Made by a program: the position numbers and the translations under genes. 64,000 bases of DNA from JAFGUB01 sp050305515 (GTDB taxonomy: Bacteria; Campylobacterota; Campylobacteria; Campylobacterales; Sulfurimonadaceae), in assembly GCA_050305515.1 (NCBI GenBank), contig JBNLFL010000013.1, forward strand, positions 28,805 through 92,804. Direction: 5' to 3'. Within the stretch, counting starts at the first letter, position 1. Each line of letters opens with the position of its first letter. Of this stretch, positions 43,554 to 52,303 are shown in pieces. The notes under the pieces are model-generated. The model did no database searches and was not told the DNA's origin. It saw only the letters and a list, made by a program, of their open reading frames with translations.

Positions 43554-44680
43554 AACGCGTTTTCATTACGGCGGGGCTTTTACATGTAACGCTCTTCGCC
43601 CACTCCATGACGGTGCAGCAGACCCCGGAACACTCGCACCTGAGCTATGGCATTTACGGTGACGTTATGTACCGCGACCGCGATCTTTACCCCAACGGCG
43701 TGGAAGGGAGTGCGGGGTTTGAAAACCACGGCGTTGCGGATGCCGTAGAAGTGAATCACATCGGTGCCTATCTGTTTGGTGATTATGAAGGGTGGCTTTA
43801 CGGTGCGGACATTAACCGCCATATTGACGCACCCGCGACGTTCGATGGTCTGGTGGAGAAGCTCTATGCGGGTTACGGCAGCGACACGATGCAGCTGCGC
43901 GCCGGGAGAGATTCGGAGCCGGTCTCGTTCGTGCGGAGCCAGCCGTGGGGTTATGGCTTTGCAACGATGCCGCTGGGGGTTGATTCGTTTTTTGACGGCA
44001 CCTACTTTGGAGACGGGCTTTTTGCCGACTATGACGATGGCAACTGGCGGCTTTCGGCCGACCTGATGCAGGACCGTTACACGCAAACGCTCCGTACGAC
44101 GCTGCGGCTGGGCTGGCAGCTTTCGGATCATGTCAACCTTGACGCCTATGTGCAGTGGCGCGACACCTCGGAGGTTCGCAGCGACTATTCGACATCGCGC
44201 CATACGCATACGCACGGCAGCGGCTGTGATAATCTCAGCAGCTTCGAGCGCTGTATCAAACGCTCCAACACCGTTGCCGGGCTGGGTGCGGAGGGAACGT
44301 TTGATGCGTTTTCGTGGCTGGGCGAATACATGTTTTTACAAGGCGAGGGCGATGTTTACAGCAACCGCTACAAGGTTGCGAGCGACGTGACACTTCAGAC
44401 GCTCTATGTGCAGGGCATCTACACCTGGAAGCAGCTTCAGCTGGGACTCCGCAGCGAAGGGTTTCTTTTTTCCAACCGCTACGACGGCTCAGGCGCGGCC
44501 GATGTTGCCGAGCTGATGCGCTCGGGAGAAGAGGATGAAGTGCAGTACCTTAACACCTTTTTGATGGCATGGAGACCCTGTAGCGGTTTCGCATGGATGG
44601 TGCAGGCTGAAAATTCGCAAGACGGCTGGGCATGGCGCAGTGCGCTGAGTTTTACCTATAGCGGGAGCGTGGGGCATTAA
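43550..44680 (+). CDS. Outer-membrane beta-barrel protein with His-rich loop
   Basis: The 376-residue protein uses TTG at 43550 overlapping the MbnH stop, with AAGGAG upstream. The signal peptide contains TTACATGTAA at 43580. Alternating strands (WRLSADLMQ, LRTTLRLGWQL, AWRSALSFTYSGS) indicate a barrel. A loop reads STSRHTHTHGSGC, a possible metal-binding site. Operon position after MbnP/MbnH suggests passage or surface capture of copper or a copper chelate. This is inferred. Confidence 0.72.
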   Translation: MKRVFITAGLLHVTLFAHSMTVQQTPEHSHLSYGIYGDVMYRDRDLYPNGVEGSAGFENHGVADAVEVNHIGAYLFGDYEGWLYGADINRHIDAPATFDGLVEKLYAGYGSDTMQLRAGRDSEPVSFVRSQPWGYGFATMPLGVDSFFDGTYFGDGLFADYDDGNWRLSADLMQDRYTQTLRTTLRLGWQLSDHVNLDAYVQWRDTSEVRSDYSTSRHTHTHGSGCDNLSSFERCIKRSNTVAGLGAEGTFDAFSWLGEYMFLQGEGDVYSNRYKVASDVTLQTLYVQGIYTWKQLQLGLRSEGFLFSNRYDGSGAADVAELMRSGEEDEVQYLNTFLMAWRPCSGFAWMVQAENSQDGWAWRSALSFTYSGSVGH

Positions 44681-44709
44681 CGTCTCAATGAGAGGTTAAT
44701 GCGCGCAAT

Positions 44710-45663
44710 TTAATGTTCTGACATCAGGCCGAGGTCTTGTGCGACGCGCGCTCCTATAGTGCGTCCGTCTTCTTTCTGCGAGGAGAGGCTTAGATGCTCG
44801 ATTGAGTGATCGGCTCCCGGAAGCAGATGCAGGTAGTAGTGACCGCCTGCATTTTCAAAGAGTGACTTCGCTTTTGATTGCGAGGTAAAATCGATGGTTG
44901 TCACGCCCTTTGTTCCGAAACCACCGGCAATCGGTACGTTCTGGTCATTTTCGCCGTGATAATTGTAAATTGTATGCCCATGCGCAGCCGGACAGGAAGG
45001 CGTTTCACTCATCAGTGTACCTGCCAGAGTGGCGACTTTTTTGAATAAATCGGTCTGGCAGGAGAGGGTCTGCATCATCATGGCCCCGTTGGAGTGACCG
45101 ACACCGAAGCTACGCTCCGGGGGAACGCCATACTTCTGCTGCAAGTACCCAACGGCACCCGTAATAAAGCCAATATCGTCAACCTTTTCTTTATACGATC
45201 TGCCGCAACAGCCGCTTCCGGCATTCCAGCTTTTGAGCTTGTCACCTCCGAGACGCGTGGCGGCCGAGCCATTGAGATAAGCAACAATAAAGCCGTTTTG
45301 TTCGGCCACGCCGTCAATTTTCAGGTGGTCGTGCATGAACTCAGCATTGCCGCCGCCACCGTGCAGAGCCACGAGTAATGCGCGCTTTCCTTTTATCGGC
45401 AAGGACGATGGGATATAGAGCAGGATTTCACGCCCGCCGAACATATCGACGTGGAGGTTCTCCGTTTTGGCCCCCAATGATTCCTGGCTGACAATAGCCT
45501 CCTTGTTTGCCCGTTGCGTTTCCAGAATCTGCTTAAAGCGCTGCCAGCGCGATACTGTCTCCTCATTCCCCAATGCCGTTAATTGTAAGGTGGATACACA
45601 CAGGATGATATGGCAAAGCAGGCATCCCGGATGCGATGCCGTTTTCTGATGAGTGCTATTCAC
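44710..45663 (-). CDS. Secreted PHB-depolymerase-like esterase
   Basis: The 317-residue protein uses GTG at 45663, preferred because AGGAGG lies 6 bases upstream; an ATG at 45687 would overlap the previous stop and lacks a site. The alpha/beta-hydrolase shows oxyanion-region LHGGGGNAEFMHDH, nucleophile box GVGHSNGAMMMQ, and NYHGENDQNVPIAGG with the Asp and GADHS with the His. It resembles LpqC/feruloyl-esterase family proteins. It follows the YfiR-like gene closely, so it is likely co-transcribed with the TonB receptor. Confidence 0.82.
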   Translation of the reverse strand: MNSTHQKTASHPGCLLCHIILCVSTLQLTALGNEETVSRWQRFKQILETQRANKEAIVSQESLGAKTENLHVDMFGGREILLYIPSSLPIKGKRALLVALHGGGGNAEFMHDHLKIDGVAEQNGFIVAYLNGSAATRLGGDKLKSWNAGSGCCGRSYKEKVDDIGFITGAVGYLQQKYGVPPERSFGVGHSNGAMMMQTLSCQTDLFKKVATLAGTLMSETPSCPAAHGHTIYNYHGENDQNVPIAGGFGTKGVTTIDFTSQSKAKSLFENAGGHYYLHLLPGADHSIEHLSLSSQKEDGRTIGARVAQDLGLMSEH

Positions 45664-45683
45664 AATGTTCCTCCTGTTAATCT

Positions 45684-46229
45684 TCAAACCCTGTCTTCAT
45701 CGATAAACTTGACGATCTGCAACAAAGCATCAATCAAATCTGCCCGTTTTGTGTACAAATCATTCTTATTCAGATACAACACGGTCGATTTTTCCAGTAT
45801 AAGGGAAAATGAGAGCCCATGCTTTAAATTGTTGACATCATAAGAAAAAGCCATAATCCCTTTATTCTTGGAAATTTGTGCCACTTTTGCGATGTTTTCA
45901 TTGGAATTGAGGACATAAATGGCGCTGGCTTGGACTTCATCGCAGAACGCGGTAAATTCAATCAGCTTGATTTCATAGGCATAATTACCCCAATACCCAT
46001 GATATTCGGTATCTATAAAATCACGTATTTCTACCGCGGTAGCGTAATCGCTTGCATCATAAACGATGGCATAGACGATCTTTCCGTCAATAAGCTTCTC
46101 TTCGAGTTTTTTATCAAGAAGCATAATTTTAGGAAAAATGGAAGCCTGCGCTTTTAACACCAGCTCATCATAGTTATATCCGTACGCCAGCGTTATAAAT
46201 GCGATACAAAGAAGAATTATCTTTTTCAT
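45684..46229 (-). CDS. YfiR-like (DUF4154) periplasmic protein
   Basis: The 181-residue protein has a signal peptide (about 1-17), KAQASIFPKIMLLDKKL, QASAIYVLNSNENIAKVA, and GIMAFSYDVNNLKHGLSFSLILE, consistent with the YfiR/DUF4154 family, which represses partner signalling proteins from the periplasm. ATG 46229 starts one base after the TonB receptor stop. No cognate diguanylate cyclase or kinase gene lies beside it here, so its target is unknown. Confidence 0.7.
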   Translation of the reverse strand: MKKIILLCIAFITLAYGYNYDELVLKAQASIFPKIMLLDKKLEEKLIDGKIVYAIVYDASDYATAVEIRDFIDTEYHGYWGNYAYEIKLIEFTAFCDEVQASAIYVLNSNENIAKVAQISKNKGIMAFSYDVNNLKHGLSFSLILEKSTVLYLNKNDLYTKRADLIDALLQIVKFIDEDRV

Positions 46230-48344
46230 CTAAAACTCCTTCTGCACAGATATTAAAAAATTTCTGCCCTCTTGCGCGTAATCTTCTATGTAAGTATTTG
46301 GCGGGGACGGATATTTTACATCAGCATCAAATAGATTTTTGATGCTCAACATGAGCGTATAGTTATAGTTTGGATTCTTATAGCTTAGCGTCGCATCCAA
46401 GGTGGTGTAAGCGGGTACGTTTTTGCGCGTATCTTCGGATGCTCTCTCTTTTGAACTGACATATTTAACAACGCTACTCAGGGATAGATCGTTGTTAAGA
46501 TTGTAAATATAGTAACCTTTAGCCAAATGGTGCGCAACATTAGGCAGTGATTCACTCTCTTTGACATTTTTTATTTTAGAGCTGCCCGTAACATAGGCGT
46601 AGTTAAGATACAACCTGTCACTAGACGAGATATGTCCTTTGTACTCAAGCTCAAAACCATAGATATCCGTATCAAGAACATTTTTGTATTCGGGGTCTGT
46701 GGCTGAGTGATAGATCTGATCTTTGTTGAGCAGATAAAAAAGATTGGTCTGCACATAGGTGTCACTTAAAAACTTCCTGATATAGGCAAGTTCAAAAGCA
46801 TCTACCTTTTCAGGTTCCAGATCTTCACTACCTACTCTTGCGCGGTTGTTCATGGTGTACATCTCTTGCCATGAGGGGTTTCTATGAGAACGGCTATAGA
46901 TGGCCTTATATATATTTTCCAGATCTGCTTGATAAACCATGGAAACCCTGGGCTCCAAACCTGCATCTTTATTTGAGGTTTGCTCATAGTTAAAGCCATA
47001 AATAAAGCTAAGGTCATCACTAAATCGGTATTCATCTTGCAGGGAAAAAATGAGCGTATCGCGTTTGGCATTTTGGTCAAAAAATGGGTATAGCTCCGTG
47101 TAATCAACCAATGCAGCATCACCTGTTGCCCAGTTAGACAATTTTGAACTCATCTCAATTGTCTCTTCTTTTACATAGCGATATCCGGTAGTAATAACAT
47201 GATCATTGATACCGTCGTACTTGAGGTATGAGGATTGGTAGAGTGTACGCTGCAGAGCATAGTGCTCTCCATATACTCCATCAGAAAATGTCACAGGATG
47301 AACGGTGTGATCTGTATCATACTGAACCATATCCATAAAGCTAAATCCGTCAGGCGCCAGCTTGTCTTTGGAATCAAAAGCGTCATATTTGACGCCCCCT
47401 TTGATATCCACAGTGTAATCGTTGATTTTTCTGTTGTAACCCGCTTCAAGATAATAACTGGGCAGTTTCACTCTCCCGCTATCTTCCGGAAGTGACAAGT
47501 TGATCCCGTAAGCATTTCCCTGAGTGTGTTCAAGGATTCGCCCTTTAAGGGAAAAATCTTTATAGCGAAGATTCAGATTAAGGGAGTAATCTTTAAGCCA
47601 GAGGGGGGCATCTCCGTTTTTAGATAATCCGGTATTATCAAAAACTCCGGGAATACTCATGGCACCCTGTGAATATCCATCGGGACCGGCATGTAATTGT
47701 TTGTCATCCTCCTGATAGAAAAAATCTACGAAAATTTTTAAATCATCTGCTTTATAGGTTTTAATAAAACCGCCCATTTTATAGTTGTATGAACCGGCTT
47801 TTAATACTATTTTGTCACGTGATTCAAATTCGTCGAAATCTTCTGCGTACGTGATAACATGAATGGAACCTGCATACGCATTTACCCCGTCAGTTTTACT
47901 TCCGGGACCGCGAACAACTTCTATTCTCTTAATCATCTCTATAGGCAGCCCAAGATATTCGGAGTAGGCATCGAAAAAGAGGTTGTTAAGCAACGTACCG
48001 TCTATAAAGAGTTTTGACTGACCAAATGCGAGCGAATTGGAACCTCTGAAGATCGGTGTTTGCGTATTGAAATTGTCTGTTGCCATATCAACACCGGGAA
48101 CAAGTTCCAGTGCTTCTTTTAGATTGGCCACACCCAGTTTTTCAAGCTCTTTGCCCTGAAAGACAGAGATGATATAAGGCTGGTAACTCTCGTTTTGCTT
48201 GGTAACAGTCGCCACTTCGGTATAGAAATTCATATCATTCGAGAGAGAAGCCAGAATATCATTTGTTTGGGCATTTAAATGTGTAAAGGCCGTTAAAAGT
48301 AGCATGGAATAAAATGCGGCTCTCGTGCGAATCCGGTACTTCAT
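46230..48344 (-). CDS. TonB-dependent outer membrane receptor
   Basis: The 704-residue protein has a signal peptide (about 1-25), an N-terminal plug domain (YIISVFQGKELEKLG, LKEALELVPGVDM, IEVVRGPGSKTDGVNAYAGSIHVIT) and a 22-strand barrel ending in an aromatic residue (LISVQKEF). No substrate-specific motif is recognised. It is the first gene of an operon with a YfiR-like protein and an esterase. No TTACATGTAA occurs from 43.6 to 49.1 kb, so this operon may be a later arrival. Confidence 0.9.
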   Translation of the reverse strand: MKYRIRTRAAFYSMLLLTAFTHLNAQTNDILASLSNDMNFYTEVATVTKQNESYQPYIISVFQGKELEKLGVANLKEALELVPGVDMATDNFNTQTPIFRGSNSLAFGQSKLFIDGTLLNNLFFDAYSEYLGLPIEMIKRIEVVRGPGSKTDGVNAYAGSIHVITYAEDFDEFESRDKIVLKAGSYNYKMGGFIKTYKADDLKIFVDFFYQEDDKQLHAGPDGYSQGAMSIPGVFDNTGLSKNGDAPLWLKDYSLNLNLRYKDFSLKGRILEHTQGNAYGINLSLPEDSGRVKLPSYYLEAGYNRKINDYTVDIKGGVKYDAFDSKDKLAPDGFSFMDMVQYDTDHTVHPVTFSDGVYGEHYALQRTLYQSSYLKYDGINDHVITTGYRYVKEETIEMSSKLSNWATGDAALVDYTELYPFFDQNAKRDTLIFSLQDEYRFSDDLSFIYGFNYEQTSNKDAGLEPRVSMVYQADLENIYKAIYSRSHRNPSWQEMYTMNNRARVGSEDLEPEKVDAFELAYIRKFLSDTYVQTNLFYLLNKDQIYHSATDPEYKNVLDTDIYGFELEYKGHISSSDRLYLNYAYVTGSSKIKNVKESESLPNVAHHLAKGYYIYNLNNDLSLSSVVKYVSSKERASEDTRKNVPAYTTLDATLSYKNPNYNYTLMLSIKNLFDADVKYPSPPNTYIEDYAQEGRNFLISVQKEF

Positions 48345-48430
48345 ACTGTTTCTCCTATAGTGAATGCCGGCAGTTTTGTGAGCGTAGCTGCATCACATCC
48401 TGTTGGCATCATTTTTTCTTCATAAGATGC

Positions 48431-49066
48431 TTATGCCGTATGTGCGCTTGAAGTTGCCAGTTTTAGCGCCAGTCCGGCGAACACGGTACCGGCTAGCCTG
48501 TTTAAATAAATCTGTGCTTTCGGTGAACTGTTGAGCCAGCTACCCAATGTACCTGCCAACACTGCTATGACAGAAAATATCACCAGCGCAATAACAATAA
48601 AAATGGCTCCAAGCAAGAAAATCTGCGGTGCAGGGGCTCCGCTTTCAGGGGAGATAAACTGCGGTAGAAAGGCGAGAAAGAATATGGATACTTTTGGGTT
48701 GGTAATATTCATGATAATGCCGCGCCTGTATAAAGCACTACCTGAACGCAGCGTTGAACTATGAGCGTCCAGCCGTGCTGCGGGTGCCGTAAAAGCCTGC
48801 CAGGCCAGGTACGCCAAATACAGCGCGCCAGCTATCTTTAAAACAGTAAATGCGATTACTGATGTTTGAAAGATTGCAGCGACTCCAAGGGCGACTACCG
48901 TGGTATGGACGATTAAGCCCGTACACAAGCCGAGCGTAACCAGTACACCTGATTTCCGGCCGTAGAGTGCTGATTGCATAAGAACAAAAATATTATCGGG
49001 ACCCGGCGCAATGCTAAGCAAAGCCGAAGCTGCGATAAATGTAAAAATAGATTCGATTGGTATCAT
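48431..49066 (-). CDS. LysE/RhtB-family amino-acid exporter
   Basis: The 211-residue protein starts at ATG 49066, preferred over 49108 because the longer form would run into an attC-like sequence. Six membrane helices and the family signature IAPGPDNIFVLMQSALYGRK near the N-terminus, plus NPKVSIFFLAFLPQF, identify it. The gene sits about 20 bases after an attC-like right half (49087-49155), so it may be a lone integron cassette. The exported amino acid is not predictable. Confidence 0.88.
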   Translation of the reverse strand: MIPIESIFTFIAASALLSIAPGPDNIFVLMQSALYGRKSGVLVTLGLCTGLIVHTTVVALGVAAIFQTSVIAFTVLKIAGALYLAYLAWQAFTAPAARLDAHSSTLRSGSALYRRGIIMNITNPKVSIFFLAFLPQFISPESGAPAPQIFLLGAIFIVIALVIFSVIAVLAGTLGSWLNSSPKAQIYLNRLAGTVFAGLALKLATSSAHTA

Positions 49067-49086
49067 CTTATGAAACTCTCTTTTGG

Positions 49087-49155
49087 ACCTAACGTTTAAA
49101 ATGGGCAATCAAAAAGCCGTGAGGGCATATTTGCAGCCTCAAGTCCGTTTTAAAG
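49087..49155 (-). repeat. attC-like right half upstream of lysE-type gene
   Basis: The reverse strand ends CCCATTTTAAACGTTAGGT, nearly identical to the right arm of the attC at 33002-33072 (CTCATTTTAAACGTTAGGG), and shares GGCTTTTT.ATTG before it. The left core is not recognisable. The region passes directly into resident DNA with two TTACATGTAA copies (49170 and 49184). Confidence 0.55.
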
Positions 49156-49200
49156 CTTGATAAAGAGCGTTACATGTAAAGGTTTACATGTAACGAAAGA

Positions 49201-49311
49201 TCAGCCGTTATTGCTACGGTGAAGTGGGTGCTGGTAGTCCGCACGCTCACAGGCACTGAAAAATGTGCCGATAGCTACGAGTGCCAGCAGGGTAAGAACT
49301 GTTTTCTTCAT
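49201..49311 (-). CDS. 36-residue lipoprotein coupled to PPK2
   Basis: This short gene reads MKKTVLTLLALVAIGTFFSA then CERADYQHPLHRSNNG. The lipobox FSAC at residues 18-21 would give a mature peptide of only about 16 residues on a lipid anchor. ATG 49311 overlaps the PPK2 stop (ATGA), so translation is coupled. Composition is consistent with a real signal peptide. Function unknown; it may be an entericidin-like or marker lipoprotein. Confidence 0.6.
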   Translation of the reverse strand: MKKTVLTLLALVAIGTFFSACERADYQHPLHRSNNG

Positions 49312-50255
49312 TCGAGCTCCTCTGTATTGGATTTGGTCAGGGTCATTTCGGTTTCCATCAGTTTGATCTCTTTCTCACCCGAGAAGAGGTATTTTTCGTC
49401 CGTAACGAGATGTTTCGGCTTGATTTTGTTGGTGTAGTTGATACGCTCGAGAATATGCTTGATGCAGTTGATGCGTGCTTTTTTCTTGTTGTCGGAGCGA
49501 ATCACCGTCCAGGGGGCATGCTGGGTCTGTGACGCCAGCAGCATGGAGTATTTTGCGATGGTGTATTTGTCCCACATCTCCTGCGACCGCTCGTCTACAG
49601 GGGAGAGCTTGTACTGTTTGAGCGGGTCGGTTTTACGCTTGTTGAAGCGTTTGGCCTGCTCATGTTTGGAGACGGAAAAATAGAACTTGAAGAGGATGAT
49701 GTCGGAGTTGACGAGCATTCTCTCAAAGTCGGGCACTTCGTGCAGGAATTCCTTGTGCTCTTCCTGCGTACAAAAGCCCATCACCGGTTCGACGCCGCCG
49801 CGGTTGTACCACGAACGGTCGAAAAAGACGATCTCCCCGGCGCTGGGCAGGTGATGCACGTAGCGTTGGAAATACCACTGGCTCTTTTCGGTGTCAGAGG
49901 GTTTGTTAAGGGCCACGACGCGGGCACCGCGCGGATTGAGGTGTTCGGTAATGCGCTTGATGGTGCCGCCTTTTCCTGCGGCGTCGCGCCCTTCAAAGAT
50001 CATCAGCACCTTAAGGTCGTGTTCCTTGATGTAGTTTTGCATCTTCAGAAGTTCAATCTGAAGCAGACGAAGCTCTTCTTCATATTTGACGGTCGATTTT
50101 TTGATCCAGACCTGAATTTTTTTACCCTTTTTATTGTGCCTGCGCCTGTCGTTCTCATTTTCGTTCTCATCTTTGCGACGATCGGGATGGGAATTGTCCT
50201 CGATTGTCTCGTTGTCTTCGAGAAGGTCTTCGAGCATTTTTCTGTCTTTTTGCAT
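49308..50255 (-). CDS. ppk2: Polyphosphate kinase 2
   Basis: The 315-residue protein starts at ATG 50255 with AAGGAG 5 bases upstream. The first 45 residues are highly charged (DENENENDRRRHNKKGKK). The PPK2 domain shows Walker A FEGRDAAGKGGTIKRI, NPRGARVVAL, and Walker B EIVFFDRSWYNRGGVEPVMGF. It moves phosphate between polyphosphate and nucleotides; subclass was not assigned. The downstream lipoprotein gene overlaps its stop. Confidence 0.93.
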   Translation of the reverse strand: MQKDRKMLEDLLEDNETIEDNSHPDRRKDENENENDRRRHNKKGKKIQVWIKKSTVKYEEELRLLQIELLKMQNYIKEHDLKVLMIFEGRDAAGKGGTIKRITEHLNPRGARVVALNKPSDTEKSQWYFQRYVHHLPSAGEIVFFDRSWYNRGGVEPVMGFCTQEEHKEFLHEVPDFERMLVNSDIILFKFYFSVSKHEQAKRFNKRKTDPLKQYKLSPVDERSQEMWDKYTIAKYSMLLASQTQHAPWTVIRSDNKKKARINCIKHILERINYTNKIKPKHLVTDEKYLFSGEKEIKLMETEMTLTKSNTEELE

Positions 50256-50281
50256 GGGCACTCCTTGGGTAGCTTTTCCGA

Positions 50282-52198
50282 TTATAGCAGTCTGTTTTTA
50301 AAGAGTTCCTTGAGATCGCCTCCCTGCGCAAAGCAGCTGTGGGCGTTACAAAGCAGATAGTTCGGCGCTTCATGGTAGCGGATGCGCAGGAAAGGATGGG
50401 CGTTGAGTGTTTCGAGCAGACCCAGGTCGATCTCCCGAGGCGCTTTAAGTACATGGTCCTCATGTACGTAGCGCAGCGCCTGATGGGTTAAGTAGGGGTA
50501 GTAAACAGGGCGTTTTGCCAGTTCGGCCGAGTAGTATTCGAGGGTTTTAAAGGCGAGGGTACGGTACTTTTCGTCAATGAGGCTGCCGAGCGAGAGCAGC
50601 AGATCCACGATGACCCCGACGCTTCCGGGGTAGGAATTGTCGCTGAGTTCGGCTTCGGTGGTGAACTCGCCGCGGCTGAAATACCAGCGTCCTTTATCGA
50701 AGTAAAGTTCCAGCGCCTTGTTGGCAAGATTTTGTGCGCGCAGCAGATGGCTTTCGTTACATGTAAGCTCATAAGCTCTTACAAGGGCCACGCCAAGGTA
50801 GGCGTAGTCTTCGAGAAACGCTTCGACTTTCGGTCTTTTGCCCATCAGTGTCGAGTGCATCAGGTTGCCTTCTTTGTGCATGAGTTCAAGCAGCGCATCA
50901 AGTGACGTTTCCGCCTGCTCGCGCATTTGGGGAACAAAAACGGAGAGTTCGAAAAGCGACTTGATGAGCATGGCATTCCACGAGGTCTGCACCTTGCGGT
51001 CAATGAACGGATAGGGGCGCGGAACACGCAGTTGTTGAAGGTGCGGACGCACGGCCTCAAACCATTCGGGCTCCTTGAGGTCGGCAAAACGGATAATGCA
51101 GTGCCCTTCGAAATTTCCCTCTTTCGAAGCGCTCAGGCGCATGGCCATTTTTTTGGCCTCGTTCCCTTCAAAGCCCGCCGCTTCGATGGCACCGAGCACT
51201 TCGTCATAACTGTAGACGAAATATTTTCCCTCTTCGCCTTCGCTGTCGGCGTCACTGGCCGAGTAGAAGAGCCCGTCTTCCTTCATAAAACGGTTCATGA
51301 AATGGGCAATCTCCGTCGCAATCTGCAAAAAGCGCGGCGTACCGAACTGCCGGTAGGCGTTTACATAGACCTCCAGAAGCAGTCCGTTGTCATAGGTCAT
51401 CTTTTCAAAGTGCGGCACCAGCCACTCGGTATCGACGCTGTAGCGGCAGAAACCGCCGTCGACAAGGTCGTAAATGCCCCCGGCTGCCATATTGGAGAGC
51501 GTATGCGTGATGATCGAGGCGATGGTCTCATTAGGAGAAAGCGCATGGATGCTCAGTAAGGTGTTGAGCATCGAAGTCTGGGGAAACTTCGGAGCGATGG
51601 AAAAACCGCCGTAGGTGGGCTCGAAAGTGTTGTTTACCTGCTTGATGAAAGTCTCGGCAAGCGCGGGGGTCAGGTGTGCGGCCTGCGTGGGATGATCTTT
51701 GGGCCCCAGATAGGTCTGGATTTCGTCGGCGTTTTTGAAAAGATCCGCATCGTTTTGGGCAATTTTCGGCGCGATAATCTCGATGAGCTGCATGAAGCCG
51801 ATCATCCGCTCTTTGGGTTCGGGCGGAATGTAGGTGCCCGCATAAAACGCTTTGTTCTCCGGTGTGGCGAAGATGGAGGTCGGCCAGCCGCCGGGACGGC
51901 GGTTGAGCAGCATGTGCACCTCCTGATAGAACTTGTCAATGTCGGGGCGCTCTTCGCGGTCGACCTTGATGGCAATGAAGTGTTCATTCAGATACGCGGC
52001 GATTGCTTCGTTTTCAAAAACCTCATGCTCCATCACGTGACACCAGTGGCAACTGGAGTAGCCAATGGAGATGAAGATGGCCTTGTGCTCGTTTTTCGCG
52101 CGTTCAAACGCTTCGTCGCACCACGGATACCAGTCAACGGGATTGTTCTTGTGCTGCTGCAGGTAGGGAGAGTCTTCGCGTTCAAGCCGGTTTGCCAT
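50282..52198 (-). CDS. YyaL-like thioredoxin-domain protein (DUF255)
   Basis: The 638-residue cytosolic protein has an N-terminal thioredoxin-like domain with SIGYSSCHWCHVMEHEVF (CHWC), NEHFIAIKVDREERPDID, and RPGGWPTSIF. Residues 200-620 form an (alpha/alpha) six-barrel like glucosamine 2-epimerases (FSIAPKFPQTSMLN, YDLVDGGFCRYSVD, FYSASDADSEGEEGKYFVY). Widely conserved but with no assigned reaction. TTACATGTAA at 50757. It is followed by ppk2 after about 25 bases on the same strand. Confidence 0.9.
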   Translation of the reverse strand: MANRLEREDSPYLQQHKNNPVDWYPWCDEAFERAKNEHKAIFISIGYSSCHWCHVMEHEVFENEAIAAYLNEHFIAIKVDREERPDIDKFYQEVHMLLNRRPGGWPTSIFATPENKAFYAGTYIPPEPKERMIGFMQLIEIIAPKIAQNDADLFKNADEIQTYLGPKDHPTQAAHLTPALAETFIKQVNNTFEPTYGGFSIAPKFPQTSMLNTLLSIHALSPNETIASIITHTLSNMAAGGIYDLVDGGFCRYSVDTEWLVPHFEKMTYDNGLLLEVYVNAYRQFGTPRFLQIATEIAHFMNRFMKEDGLFYSASDADSEGEEGKYFVYSYDEVLGAIEAAGFEGNEAKKMAMRLSASKEGNFEGHCIIRFADLKEPEWFEAVRPHLQQLRVPRPYPFIDRKVQTSWNAMLIKSLFELSVFVPQMREQAETSLDALLELMHKEGNLMHSTLMGKRPKVEAFLEDYAYLGVALVRAYELTCNESHLLRAQNLANKALELYFDKGRWYFSRGEFTTEAELSDNSYPGSVGVIVDLLLSLGSLIDEKYRTLAFKTLEYYSAELAKRPVYYPYLTHQALRYVHEDHVLKAPREIDLGLLETLNAHPFLRIRYHEAPNYLLCNAHSCFAQGGDLKELFKNRLL

Positions 52199-52303
52199 GA
52201 TGCTGCCTTGATTTTTTTTTCACAAAGCATAGGCAAACGGGGCTAAACACCGCCTTAACCAAAGGGGCGATGCCTTACATGTAAGATGGCGGAAGGGCTG
52301 TTT

